A stretch of 64,000 nucleotides of DNA from Collimonas fungivorans (GCF_001584145.1 NZ_CP013232.1:558001-622000), one strand, 5' to 3'; numbered from the stretch's first letter, positions 53,400-63,093 are shown. A program made the numbers and translations. The notes: a model not told the origin generated them from the letters alone.

Positions 53400-54194
53400 A
53401 TGAAATTCGATGTACAAAAAGGTGCCGATATCCTCTGGAACGCATGGCAGACAGGTACTGTGATAGAAGGCTTGCCAGAAGATCTCAAACCTGTCACACG
53501 GTTGGATGCCTACGCCATGCAGGCGACGCTGGAGGCTCGCAGCTCACGACCTCCGGCCGGTTGGAAAATTGCAGCGACAAGTTGTGCCGGCCAAAAGCAC
53601 ATCAACGTCAGCGGCCCGCTGGCAGGTCGCCTGCTTGCCGAGCGGATGCACAATGATGGATCAACGCTATCGATGGTGGGCAATCGAATGGCTGTTGCGG
53701 AAGTGGAATTTGTTTTTGCCATGGAGCACTCAATCACCCCTCGCCCGGAACCCTATTCACTCGACGAGGTGATGGCGAGCGTCGGGGATCTTTTTTTGGG
53801 GATTGAGGTTCCCAATACCCGCTTCGCCACATACACGACCGCAGGTGAAATGCAACACATTGCTGACAACGCATGCGCACATGAATTCATTCTGGGGTCC
53901 TGCGTATCGGCACCTTGGCGGCAGCGTGACCTTGCAGCCCATTTCGTACACGCGACGGTAGAGGGGCACTCGAGGCGATACGAGCGCGATGGCGTCGGAG
54001 GAAATGTGCTTGGCGATCCCCGGATCGCCCTTGCTTGGCTGGTCAATGAACTGTCCATCTATGGGATAACTTTGGCCGCGGGTCAGTATGTGACTACTGG
54101 TACTTGCATGGTGCCGCTTGAGATAGAGACTGGTGACAAGGTAGTCGCGGATTTCGGCGTACTCGGACGCATTGGCTGTCGCTTCGAGGACTAG
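53400..54194 (+). CDS. 2-keto-4-pentenoate hydratase/4-oxalocrotonate decarboxylase family protein
   Basis: 264 residues from the ATG at 53400; the Met at 53370 is less likely. Matches the MhpD/DmpH fold: GWKIAATSCAGQKHINVSGP, then the metal ligands in VAEVEFVFAME and GDLFLGIEVPN, and WLVNELSIYGITLAAGQYV near the end. These enzymes add water to, or decarboxylate, vinylogous keto acids, often in meta-cleavage or aminomuconate pathways. Together with two RidA proteins this suggests breakdown of an amino- or hydroxy-muconate-like compound (inference). Confidence 0.88.
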   Translation: MKFDVQKGADILWNAWQTGTVIEGLPEDLKPVTRLDAYAMQATLEARSSRPPAGWKIAATSCAGQKHINVSGPLAGRLLAERMHNDGSTLSMVGNRMAVAEVEFVFAMEHSITPRPEPYSLDEVMASVGDLFLGIEVPNTRFATYTTAGEMQHIADNACAHEFILGSCVSAPWRQRDLAAHFVHATVEGHSRRYERDGVGGNVLGDPRIALAWLVNELSIYGITLAAGQYVTTGTCMVPLEIETGDKVVADFGVLGRIGCRFED

Positions 54195-54332
54195 TAAATC
54201 GGGTAGTGAATGACGTAGTTTGTTGTGGTCGAATTGGTTCATAGCCGTGCTCTGTTGATTTACTGAGATGGACCTGACACTACCAATAGGATCAAACTAA
54301 CGTTTCACCCAATTTACGTGTGGATGTCTGTC

Positions 54333-54431
54333 ATGGATATCAACATTCTCGGAATTGATTTGGCCAAGCGGGTGTTTCAGTTGCAGGGCGCTGATCGTCA
54401 CGGCTGCCAGGCAGTTCAGTTTGTTCAATGA
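54333..54431 (+). mobile_element. IS110-family transposase, N-terminal fragment
   Basis: A 32-codon frame, MDINILGIDLAKRVFQLQGA followed by DRHG, matches the start of IS110 transposases, where the first catalytic Asp lies in GIDLAK. It then runs into stop TGA. The remainder of the element is missing. Confidence 0.8.
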
Positions 54432-54555
54432 AACGGGTTGACTCAAAAGGTTATCTGAAAGCTGGTCTGCTCATAAGGCCAACCACATCACAGCTTCAAC
54501 ACTCGGCGTTTCTTGAGCGCACAAAAAAATGTAAATACTGATATACGGGAAGCAA

Positions 54556-55390
54556 ATGAGTAAGCCAGAAATTGTGTGGTTTAACGGTAAGTGGAGTACA
54601 GGAGAGCATTTGATCGGTCCAACTGATCACTCATTCCGGGTCGGTTCCAGTGTATTCGATGGGGCACGTGCTATTCGTGGGCATCTCCCCGATTTACGGC
54701 CGCATTGCGAGAGAGTGATCAGATCAGCGGTTTCACTTGGCATGGCACCTAAACTTGACGCGCAAGACATCGAGCAATTAGTTCACCAAGGGCTTTCGCT
54801 ACTCCCGCAAGGCACCGATCACTACATCAAAATGTTGTTCTTTTGCCCGGGTGGATTCCTGTTACCCGATGCCGACACGACATCGTTCGCGTTGCATATT
54901 TTCGACGCTCCATTACCAGAAGACCTTGGTTTCAGCGCCACCTTCAGTAACTTTCGCCGGCCTGCTGCATCAATGGTTCCTACTGAGGCGAAGGCATCCT
55001 GTCTCTATCCCAATACTCAGCGCGTCATACGTGACGCCAATGCGCGAGGGTTCAATACCGCTGTCGTCTTGGACCCGGATGGGAATGTTGCCAAGTCCGC
55101 GACGGCAAATTTATGGATCGTCAAAGACGGTGTGGCTTTCACGCCCGAAACAAATGGGACTTTCTTCAACGGGATTGCTCGCCAAAGAATTTTTGAATTA
55201 CTCGTGCAGACTGATGTTGCAGTACAGGCACGCGCGCCTGCTTCCTGATGATATCCTGAGCGCGGATGAAATCTTCAGTACTGGCAATCACGGCAAGGTT
55301 CTCCACTGCAATCGCATTGACAGTCGTATGCTTGAGCATGGTCTCATTTCACGTCGGGCACGCGAACTCTATATGGAGTACACACGTTTA
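54556..55390 (+). pseudogene. Class IV (branched-chain type) aminotransferase, frameshifted
   Basis: Resembles branched-chain amino-acid aminotransferases: VWFNGKWSTGEHLIGPTDHS, the PLP-binding Lys in PTEAKASCLYPNTQ, and the phosphate-binding SATANLWIVKDG with GTFFNGIARQRI. The frame breaks near 55240; the downstream frame continues LPDDILSADEIFSTGNHGKV and SRRARELYMEY, the true end. One extra base (or two missing) near 55235-55250 explains it. After about 55390 the sequence becomes IS3 debris. About 360 bases separate it from the hydratase gene, with an IS110 fragment between. Confidence 0.85.
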
Positions 55391-55436
55391 TCGTCATCAG
55401 CTAGAAACGCATCGGCTGCTTGCAGGCGGTGCCTAC

Positions 55437-55720
55437 CGTGCGTATGCATCAACCGCTCCACGCGTCCCTTGCTCGCCGTGTAGCTCCCGCCACCGCAACT
55501 CGCGGATTATCCGAGAACTGCCATAAGCACCTTTGACCTCGGCGAGGATGGCGCGGATCACGGCCAGCGTCTAGGCCGGCCGTAAGGCGCTTGCGATCGG
55601 GGGAGGGGCGCCACACTTCCAGGCTCGGTAACCGATGATGCTCACGTCGAGCGCATTGCACAATTCCCTCAGCGCGAATCGATTAGTCTGCGCATCGATC
55701 CAGGTGTACTTCACAGAACA
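55437..55720 (-). mobile_element. IS3-family OrfB, N-terminal fragment
   Basis: The minus strand from 55720 reads VKYTWIDAQTNRFALRELCN, ALDVSIIGYRAWK, then with frame changes IRAILAEVKGAYGSSRIIRE and a degenerate RVER region. These are the start of IS3/IS407-like OrfB. It is truncated and frameshifted. Confidence 0.7.
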
Positions 55721-56190
55721 GCTTAAAAGTCAGGGTGTCGCCGTGCGGGGTGATGGGGAGAATGCCGAGGAGTGGACCTTGGAGGACAATTCCTTGGCGA
55801 CTGCGCTCAATGCGACAAAGCCCCCATGTCGCCGCCATTCATCGCTTCAGCTGGGTATCCTTGGCTTACAGAGTGCGTAAATATACGTAGATAGATTCCG
55901 TGTTGGAACGGATGTAACTTTCGCGAAACCTCAATAAAATGGGGCAATTTAAAAGATGTCCCATTTCATGTGTTTGACGACTTTCGATTGACCCAGGCGC
56001 AGTTGAACAACAGGCTTTTTATATTCGATAGATTACGACGGACTGGTATTTTGATCAGATGAACAGCTACGAATTTTTCTCAACAGAAGGCCCCTGCCGT
56101 AACAGAATCTTCCCATTTAATCCAAATTTGCGACAAACCTGGTTATCGACACGAATGCCAGTTAACTCAATATTAATATATTAAAGTCAA
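55721..56190. other. Gap before PhyH gene
   Basis: About 470 bases. No gene recognised. Composition shifts from GC-rich to AT-rich across the stretch, marking the edge of the AT-rich PhyH segment. Confidence 0.5.
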
Positions 56191-56982
56191 ATGCTAGAAA
56201 ATCAACTGAAAAGATATGACGAGGAAGGTTTTCTATTCGTTGAAAATCTTCTACCTAGTTCAGATTTGAATGAAATTCGTGAAGATATTCCTAGAATATT
56301 GTCACTTCAGCAGGAGGGCAATATTTTTGAGAACAACGCTACCACATTGAGAGCCATTCATGGAAGTCATTTGATAAGTCGTGCTTGCGATCGTTTATTG
56401 CGCAACCGGCAAATACTTTCGTTTGTGGAGAATATATTAGAGACTAAGGTCTATTTATACCAATTTAAAATCAATTTCAAAGCCGCATTTGTTGGTGCCG
56501 TTTGGCCATGGCACCAGGATTTTGTCTATTGGCACAAAGAAGATGGCATGCAGGCACCACACGTCGTAAATGTGGCTGTTTTTTTGGATGAAGTAACGGA
56601 GTTTAATGGGCCACTATATTTGATACCAAAATCACACACTCATGGCCTGATCGAGCCGAAAATTGCTGAAAAGACCTTAGAGGAAAAAGATTCGGCAGCA
56701 TGGAAGTCGAATGTAAGTGCGGCCTTGACATACCAAATAACAGATGAAGATGTTTCCAATTTGGTGGGTTCTGGAAATATAGTATCAATTAAAGGACCGC
56801 CAGGTTCAGTACTTTTTTTCCATGGAAATATGGTGCATGCTTCAGCACCAAATATCTCACCGTTTAATAGAAGAATGATTCTTATGACTTACAATAGTAC
56901 GCAAAATATTCCAATCCCCACTAAAACTCGTAGGCCAAACTTCCTAGTCAATTGGGCCGTGGATCCATTGAGTCCAATTTAA
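56191..56982 (+). CDS. PhyH-family Fe(II)/2-oxoglutarate dioxygenase
   Basis: 263 residues, intact. The iron triad is His108-x-Asp110 in PWHQDFVYW and His216 in GNMVHASAPN, followed by the 2-oxoglutarate Arg in SPFNRRMI. Relatives include ectoine hydroxylase and several amino-acid hydroxylases of peptide antibiotic pathways. AT-rich, like the tandem cupin genes, and flanked on both sides by IS debris, so it probably came by transfer. Its location near the piperazate and aminotransferase genes suggests it hydroxylates an amino acid or the peptide (inference). Confidence 0.88.
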   Translation: MLENQLKRYDEEGFLFVENLLPSSDLNEIREDIPRILSLQQEGNIFENNATTLRAIHGSHLISRACDRLLRNRQILSFVENILETKVYLYQFKINFKAAFVGAVWPWHQDFVYWHKEDGMQAPHVVNVAVFLDEVTEFNGPLYLIPKSHTHGLIEPKIAEKTLEEKDSAAWKSNVSAALTYQITDEDVSNLVGSGNIVSIKGPPGSVLFFHGNMVHASAPNISPFNRRMILMTYNSTQNIPIPTKTRRPNFLVNWAVDPLSPI

Positions 56983-57059
56983 GGATTTTGTCGCATCGAG
57001 CGCAGTCGTCAAGGAAATCGGGTCGAATGCCGCGTTTGAAAAATGGGAAAACGCGATGC

Positions 57060-57643
57060 TGAATATCAAAGGAATGCAATTTCCGATTGACGTGATGTTG
57101 GTATGTATTCGCAGGTATGTGGCTTATCCGTTGAGCTACCGACATCAGTAATAGATGATGGAGGAGCATGGCGTGTCGGTTAACCATTCCACAATCAGTC
57201 GAAGGGCGATCCGGTTTCTGCGGATTCTCGGGAAAGCCTTCCACAAGCACAAGCGCCCGGTTGGTGCAAGTTGGCACATTGAGGAAACCAATATCAAGGT
57301 CAAGGGGGTCTGGAAATATCTTTATCGCACTGTGGGCAAGGAAGGCAAGACCGTCTTTTTGTTGACGGCAAAGCGCGACACGGCGGCGATTGATGCCATC
57401 AACGCCAAGAGAGAAATGACGATCGTGGTCCACCAAATCAAAGACCTCCACAATATCGCCGAGCAAGATTGTCGTATTGTCAAACGCGTGACACGGCCTA
57501 TGCTCTGTTTTCGATTTTTTCGGGTGACCAAAAACATCTTGGCCGGCACCGAACTCATGCATATGATCCGTAAAGGGCAGATCATGATGAAAGGCGCTGA
57601 TGAGATGTTTTTTGCTGACCAATTTTATGCTTTGGTAGTATAA
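57060..57643 (+). mobile_element. IS6-family transposase pseudogene
   Basis: Begins KGMQFPIDVMLVCIRRYVAY followed by PLSYRHQ and two stop codons, then MMEEHGVSVNHSTISR, KAFHKHKRPVGASWHIEETN and IKVKGVWKYLYRTVGKEGKT, ending ELMHMIRKGQIMMKGADEMF. The stretch with the second catalytic Asp is deleted after LLTAKRDTAA, so it is dead. Confidence 0.85.
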
Positions 57644-57667
57644 ATCCGTCCAGTTTGACGGGCGGTA

Positions 57668-57949
57668 ATGATTCCTCATCGTATTGCGCCTGGATCCCGT
57701 CAACGCGAAAAGACCGTTGCCGGAAACGGGTATTGCTTACATAGCTTTCGCAGTGAAATATGCCGGGCTTGGCGACGCATGCTGCTTCGGCGTAGCCGAC
57801 GACACTGTTTGTCTTGGGATCGATTCAATCGTTTAGTGAATCGTTATATTCCACCTTATCCTAATACGTATCCGGATCAGGGGTTCGCGTCAACCACCCA
57901 AGGCAGGAAGCTTGTGCGATATTGCCGCTCGCAGGGATCTGTGCGGGGG
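57668..57949 (+). mobile_element. Possible group II intron maturase C-terminal remnant
   Basis: The translation RAWRRMLLRRSRRHCLSWDR, FNRLVNRYIPP and a final GSVRG resemble the end of group II intron reverse transcriptase/maturases and the codons after them. No reverse transcriptase core is present. Confidence 0.4.
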
Positions 57950-58597
57950 GAGGTAACTCCCGCCCTTGCCCCGACCTATTCGGCGACATCCGTATTTGTA
58001 CTGATGGTTTGTACAAACACATGCGGATGGATTGAAGCGATTGAATCCATTACATTTACCCACAAGAGATTTATTGGAAGCCTGATGGCTTACTGGCCGT
58101 GAATAAGAAAAAAATAAGTGTCCAGCCGTTTAAAATTTCGCTTCCTTGAGAAGCCGATTTTCGTCTTTCTACTAGGTTTCAAATCTTTCCGTATGGAGGA
58201 GAACGATAAATGGAGGCACGTCGTAGAACGAAAATCTCAGTATGTATATATGACATAAACAATGAGTTCCTTGAAGCAATGGTCATATTCCATTGAACTT
58301 CTGGAGCAAATACCTCTTTTCCAATGCTTCCAACGTGTCTCCGCCCATTGTTTTGCCATGCCAGTTACCCTTTTCGAGTCCATACATTGACTATGTGGAC
58401 GATAAAAGTGTGGGCATGCACCGGACCATCTACAGATGCAGCTGAATTGGCAGTTGAATAAGCTTTGCTACATTTTAGGACATTCACATCCATGATTCAT
58501 TTCAGTCATGAACAGCCAGCTGCCCGTCAGCATCCTGTCTCAGAGTGCGCTCAATGAGCAGGGTAAAGTCGGTCATAAAAATTAATGTAAAGACAAT
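57950..58597. other. Upstream region of the piperazate gene pair
   Basis: About 650 bases without a recognisable gene. The piperazate-type operon must be transcribed from here or further left. I see no clear operator or Fur-box-like palindrome by eye. Confidence 0.4.
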
Positions 58598-59911
58598 ATG
58601 AAGACTGAATCTCCTACTGTTTATGACGTCCTTGGAATTGGATTTGGCCCGTCAAATTTGGCTTTGGCTATTGCTATTGAAGAGCAATCACAGGCATCTG
58701 TTTGCGTTCCACTTCATGCACTGTTCTTTGAAAAGCAGGAACGCTTCGGTTGGCACCGTGGGATGCTTATCGAAGGAACGACAATGCAGGTCTGCTTCCT
58801 TAAGGATCTAGCGATGTTGCGGAATCCGACCAGTCCTTTTACATTCCTATCATATTTGCATGACAAGAATAGACTTGTCGACTTCGTCAACCATAAGATC
58901 TTATTTTCCTCACGCGTAGAATTCCACGATTACCTCGAATGGGCAGCAGCGAAACTGAAGCGCCTGGTGCAGTACGATGCTGAAGTGGTCGAAGTATCGC
59001 CCGTCATATGCGATGGAGTAGTGAAGTGGCTGGATGTCGTCGTGCAACGCGACGGCAATCCATCGCACCATGAGATATACCGGACGCATAATCTCGTCAT
59101 TGCGCCAGGACTGGAACCCACAATGCCTCCCGGGATTAGCCGCTCCGAGCGTGTCTGGCACAGTAGTGAAGTTCTCGATCGGATCGCACACCTCACAGAG
59201 GAGCCGCAACAGTTCACGGTAGTCGGCGCGGGACAGAGTGCTGCCGAAATTACTGCCTATCTTCACGATCATTTTAAATACGCGAAGGTACGCTCGATAT
59301 TCTCACGCTACGGCTATAGTGCAGCGGACGACAGTCCTTTCACCAACCGTATCTTCGATCCGCTTGCGGTCGATGAATACTACCAAGCTCGGGATGACGT
59401 CAAAAAAATGCTGCTCAACTTTCACCGAAACACCAACTATTCTGTGGTAGACGCGGACCTTCTCGAAGATCTATACAGAAGGCACTATCAAGAAATGGTC
59501 CGCGGCGAATCCCGATTGGAATTCATGAACGTTTCCAAGGTATTTGGTGCTGTCGCTGATCGCGACTCAGTTGATTTGTCGGTGGAATTCCTTCCAACTG
59601 GGGACATGCGCAAGCTTCGATCGGATATTGTCGTTTTTGGAAGTGGTTACAAGATAGCGGACCCAATTCGTTATTTTTCTGACTTCGCCGGAAAGTGCAT
59701 AAGGGACAGTTTCGGTCAGTTGCGCGTAGCTCGAAATTACCGCATATGTACTTCCGAAGATGTCGAGTGCGGAATTTATTTGCAAGGTACGACAGAACAT
59801 ACGCATGGCTTGTCATCGACGCTGTTGTCCAATACCGCGGTGCGCGCCGGCGAAATACTTGAAGCGATGACATGGGAACGCGACAACAAAAAAATTTCTT
59901 CCCACGCATAA
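58598..59911 (+). CDS. L-ornithine N5-hydroxylase (KtzI/PvdA family)
   Basis: 437 residues, normal for the family. FAD- and NADPH-dependent N-hydroxylase of the ornithine side chain. FAD motif GIGFGPSN at residues 13-20, MQVCFLKDLAMLRNPTSPFTFLSYLH as the substrate and flavin region, NADPH motif VVGAGQSAAE near 208-217, and NFHRNTNYSVVDADLLEDLY in the ornithine site region. The second FAD motif reads VFGSGYKIAD where relatives have ATGY. The very next gene, 12 bases away, is of the piperazate synthase family. Thus the product, N5-hydroxyornithine, is probably cyclised to piperazate rather than acylated for a siderophore, and no hydroxamate acyltransferase gene is visible. Confidence 0.93.
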   Translation: MKTESPTVYDVLGIGFGPSNLALAIAIEEQSQASVCVPLHALFFEKQERFGWHRGMLIEGTTMQVCFLKDLAMLRNPTSPFTFLSYLHDKNRLVDFVNHKILFSSRVEFHDYLEWAAAKLKRLVQYDAEVVEVSPVICDGVVKWLDVVVQRDGNPSHHEIYRTHNLVIAPGLEPTMPPGISRSERVWHSSEVLDRIAHLTEEPQQFTVVGAGQSAAEITAYLHDHFKYAKVRSIFSRYGYSAADDSPFTNRIFDPLAVDEYYQARDDVKKMLLNFHRNTNYSVVDADLLEDLYRRHYQEMVRGESRLEFMNVSKVFGAVADRDSVDLSVEFLPTGDMRKLRSDIVVFGSGYKIADPIRYFSDFAGKCIRDSFGQLRVARNYRICTSEDVECGIYLQGTTEHTHGLSSTLLSNTAVRAGEILEAMTWERDNKKISSHA

Positions 59912-59923
59912 AAGGGGCTGGCT

Positions 59924-60580
59924 ATGTACGTACCTGAATATTATCGAGTCGACGAAAACACTGCGCGCGAACTTGTTTATCGGCACCCGCTCGCGCTTCT
60001 GGTCTGTAACGGTAATAATGGATTACCCTGGGCAACCCACTTGCCAGCGATATTCCCGCCCGAAACACGCAAGCTCCTCGATCAAGGTGAGTCGATCATC
60101 GGTAAAACGATGTATGGACACATGAATCGCATTAATCCACACTGGAACGCATTACAGGCTGGCTCTGCCCTGTTGATCTTTCAGGGGCCGAACAGTTATG
60201 TGTCACCGACGGTCTATGAGGTGACACCAGCTGCACCAACATGGAATTTCACATCGACCCACCTACGCGGCACGCTGCGCCCCATTGATGAGCGAGATCA
60301 GATTCTCGAAATCGTTCGCTGGACGGTAGCCACGTTTGAAAAAGAATTCTGCACAAATTGGGACCTTACCGAATCGATTCCCTATTTCGAGCGGATTGTG
60401 CACGGTGTCGGCGCATTCGCGTTCGAAGTGGAGTCTTTTGATTCAATGTTCAAGCTGAGCCAGGAACAGCCTGCCGCTATCCAGGAACGTGTGGTCAATT
60501 CCTTTGCTTCGAGCAGCCATTGTCCGCATAAAGAAATTGCCGACCTAATGCAGCGTACCAATTCTAAAAACAAAAAATGA
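59924..60580 (+). CDS. KtzT-like piperazate synthase (PaiB-family fold)
   Basis: 218 residues. Belongs to the PaiB FMN-binding-like family, which includes KtzT, the heme enzyme that forms the N-N bond of piperazic acid from N5-hydroxyornithine. Seen: MYVPEYYRVDENTARELVYR at the start, GLPWATHLPAIF, GHMNRINPHW at residues 65-74 (the His66 is a candidate heme ligand), LIFQGPNSYVSPTVYE and PTWNFTSTHLRGTLR. Plain PaiB regulators share much of this, so sequence alone does not decide. The decisive hint is context: the gene lies 12 bases after an ornithine N-hydroxylase, as in kutzneride-type and other piperazate clusters. A GGGGCTGG stretch precedes the ATG. Confidence 0.8.
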   Translation: MYVPEYYRVDENTARELVYRHPLALLVCNGNNGLPWATHLPAIFPPETRKLLDQGESIIGKTMYGHMNRINPHWNALQAGSALLIFQGPNSYVSPTVYEVTPAAPTWNFTSTHLRGTLRPIDERDQILEIVRWTVATFEKEFCTNWDLTESIPYFERIVHGVGAFAFEVESFDSMFKLSQEQPAAIQERVVNSFASSSHCPHKEIADLMQRTNSKNKK

Positions 60581-60659
60581 GGCGTTTTGGGACATAAAAA
60601 AGTGTCCAAATTCGAATAATCTGCAAATATGCGCGAACATGCTCGCTAACGCATCTATG

Positions 60660-61495
60660 GACTGTGTTGCGGCTGGGAAGACGTGTGCGCCACAATGTGC
60701 TGTGCCGCGATCTCGCCTTGCAAACGGCCGTGGGCCGCGTCGACGAACTGGCGTCGGGCGCCTATCCTGAGCCGCCTAGAGAGTGCAGTCACATCGGCGC
60801 ATACGGCAGCCCTGCACGGTGTGTTGTTCGATCATTCATCGCCAGTCATTCCCAAGTGCCAAGGGAATTGATCCTCGACATCGACGCCACTCACATGTCC
60901 CTGCATGGTGCCCAGGAGAAGGCGCATTTCCATAGCAACTACGATAACTATTGCTATCTGCCGTTATGTGTATTTTGCGGGTAAGGCCTGTTGGCTTGTG
61001 TATTGCGCCCTTCCAGCCGCGATCCCGTCAGCGTGCTCATCGCCCTGATCAAGCTGGTGGTGCAACGTCTGGGCCAAGCTTGGTCCAATACGCGCGTCAC
61101 CGTACGCGGCGATGCCGGCTTGTGTCATGCTCGCACATTGCGCTGCTTCGAGCGCTGGGGGTGCATTGAATCATCGGCCTGCCGAAGAATGCGGCGCTAC
61201 TGAAACGTGTGGCCTTAGCCGAGCTGGCGCAGGCCGATGCCTATCAGGAGAGCGGAACCAAGCAACATGATCGGGGAATTCGCCTATGCGGCTGGCACAT
61301 GGGACCGGGAGCGTCATGCCATTGCGCGGCTCGAACATGGAGTGCAGGGCACCAATCCCCCGGTTTGTCGTCACCGGCCTGGAGGGCCATTGCACGGCTT
61401 TGTATGAGCGGCTTTACTGCGCCAACGGTGAAGCCGAGAACCGCATCAGGCAAGTTGACATGACTGTGCGGCCCGATGTTGCGCGTACCATCTGA
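60660..61495 (+). mobile_element. IS1380-family transposase pseudogene
   Basis: Pieces in three frames: PRELILDIDATHMSLHGAQE with HFHSNYDNYCYLPLCVFCG, then ACVLRPSSRD, ALIKLVVQRLGQAWSNTRVT followed by VRGDAGLCHARTLRCFERWG, then AGTWDRERHAIARLEHGVQG and GLEGHCTALYERLYCANGEA. Frameshifts break the DDE region, so it is inactive. Confidence 0.85.
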
Positions 61496-61770
61496 GTTGA
61501 TCGCGGAATGTCAGGTTCAGCTGTCAAGATGAATGCGTAGTTTATGCGCTATTCATGCGTAGCTATACGGAGAGTGAATCAGTGGCTAGACGGATGCGAT
61601 TTATTTTCAATCTACATACAATAGATACGACGATTCCCAGAAAATTGCTTCATGCGTTTAGGCATTCCCGCTTGTCGGCATGGTAGATTTGGCGAGTTGA
61701 TGCACAAGCTTCGGTGGTCGTGCGCAACTCGTTGGTTGATGTGTTTGTTAACGAAAGAGGAGATAAGTTG
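61496..61770. other. Leader of second MbtH gene
   Basis: About 275 bases without a gene. It ends with AAAGAGGAG, a good ribosome site 8 bases before the MbtH start, and probably carries its promoter. Confidence 0.5.
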
Positions 61771-61962
61771 ATGACTAATCCATTTGAAAATCAGGAAGCA
61801 CAGTATCTGGTTCTAAAAAACTCGGCCGGGCAGCATTCCTTGTGGCCCGTGTTTGGCGATATACCGGCTGGTTGGTCGACCGTATACGGCCCGAAGTTAA
61901 GGGCTGAGTGCCTGACCTATGTCGAGGAAAATTGGACCGATATGCGTCCACTCAACGCTTGA
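61771..61962 (+). CDS. MbtH-like protein 2
   Basis: 63 residues, same length as copy 1 and similar over the whole length: MTNPFENQEAQYLVLKNSAG and QHSLWP, then IPAGW, and VEENWTDMRPLNA. The start at 61771 is supported by AAAGAGGAG; the frame extends further upstream but without family similarity. It is intact, unlike the glycosyltransferase after it. The fact that the MbtH gene stays open while its neighbour has decayed suggests either selection or recent decay. Confidence 0.95.
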   Translation: MTNPFENQEAQYLVLKNSAGQHSLWPVFGDIPAGWSTVYGPKLRAECLTYVEENWTDMRPLNA

Positions 61963-63093
61963 CGTCAAGGGAATTGCTTGTCCGTTGTGTGCTACTGGGA
62001 ATCGGGTGAAGATATTAATCAACGCGTTGGGAAACTTGGGAGACGTCTATCAGTTCTTGACTCGAGGATTGGCACTTCAAGCCGTGGAAATACGGTCTCA
62101 ATGCTTTCCACCGGAAATTTCGAAGAGTTGGTTCGCCGCGCAGGTCTGGATTTTCATGCGATCGCCAGTGCTGAAGACTGCGCGGCCGTACTCAGGAATC
62201 CGGATATCTGGAACGGAGTGAGCGCTGATGATCTCATTGCCGAATATGTTGAAATGACTGCGGAGCCAATTTGTCGGTATGTCGACAAGCAGAAAGAAAT
62301 GTACTCAACGTTGGTAATTGCGGTTAACCGTGGCATAAGGGTGCGAGAGATCCTGTAGCCAATTGATGCCACGTTATCGCCGCTTATCTGATCCCGGAGA
62401 TTTTTTATTCGGACAAGTCTTCTTCCAAACTCGGCTTGTTCCCGGATAGGTTCGCCGGCGTTGCCCCCAGACGATCCAGGCGCCACACTAATGACAGGTT
62501 TTTCGTTATATATCGGCGAAGAAGATAAACGCATCGCCCAAACATGGTGCCACCTGGAGGAGTTTCTCGCAGAGGGCGAGTCTCCAATAGTCCTTACACC
62601 GGGAGCCGCGATGTCGCAAGAGAAGTTCTTTTTTGAGGCAGTGCTGCAGGCATGCCAGAGTTTAGGAAGACGGGCGTTGCTTTTGTCTCCTTATCTCCAG
62701 AAAATACCTCTCGGTTTGCCTCGGACCATCAAACACTTCAATTACCTTCCTCTATGGCGACAACTACCTCATACCTCCGCACTGGTCTATCACGGTGGAA
62801 TTAGGGCCTGTGCCCAAGCTTTGCAGAATGGAGTTTCGCAATTGAGAATGCCTCTGGCATATGAACAATTTGCGAATGCCAACCGGGTAAAGCGATTTGG
62901 AGTGGGCTATTTTCTAGACCTTCGTGCATTTACGGCAGTCCTTCTGGTGGATAAGTTGCATGACCTGACTGCTTCGGAATTAATACGCGTGTCGTGCCAA
63001 AAAATTGCTGAAAATTTTGGCAATGAAGGCGTCATTAACAAGACCTGCGATCTGATCGCAGCCATGAGTAATGTCCGAATCGTGGCCTTATAG
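61963..63093 (+). pseudogene. Decayed second glycosyltransferase (paralogue of 9041-10207)
   Basis: In three frames: VKILINALGNLGDVYQFLTR (compare ILINAWGSMGDVAPFL in the intact gene), then LVRRAGLDFHAIASAEDCAA and NRGIRVREIL before a stop at about 62358, then from 62461 MPPDDPGATLMTGFSLYIGE and on to YHGGIRACAQALQNG. The donor motif HGG-x-GT has become HGG-x-RA. Two frame breaks and a stop make it non-functional. Gene order MbtH then glycosyltransferase is the same as at 8.85-10.2 kb, so the pair was duplicated or acquired twice. Confidence 0.85.

Noticed and set aside
58598..59911. Hydroxamate siderophore gene
   Set aside because: The enzyme alone would fit, but there is no acyltransferase, receptor or esterase, and the adjacent KtzT-type gene gives a better explanation. 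It is not fully excluded because the cluster continues beyond both edges.
59924..60580. PaiB transcriptional regulator
   Set aside because: The family name fits the fold, but the 12-base spacing to an ornithine N-hydroxylase favours the piperazate synthase reading.
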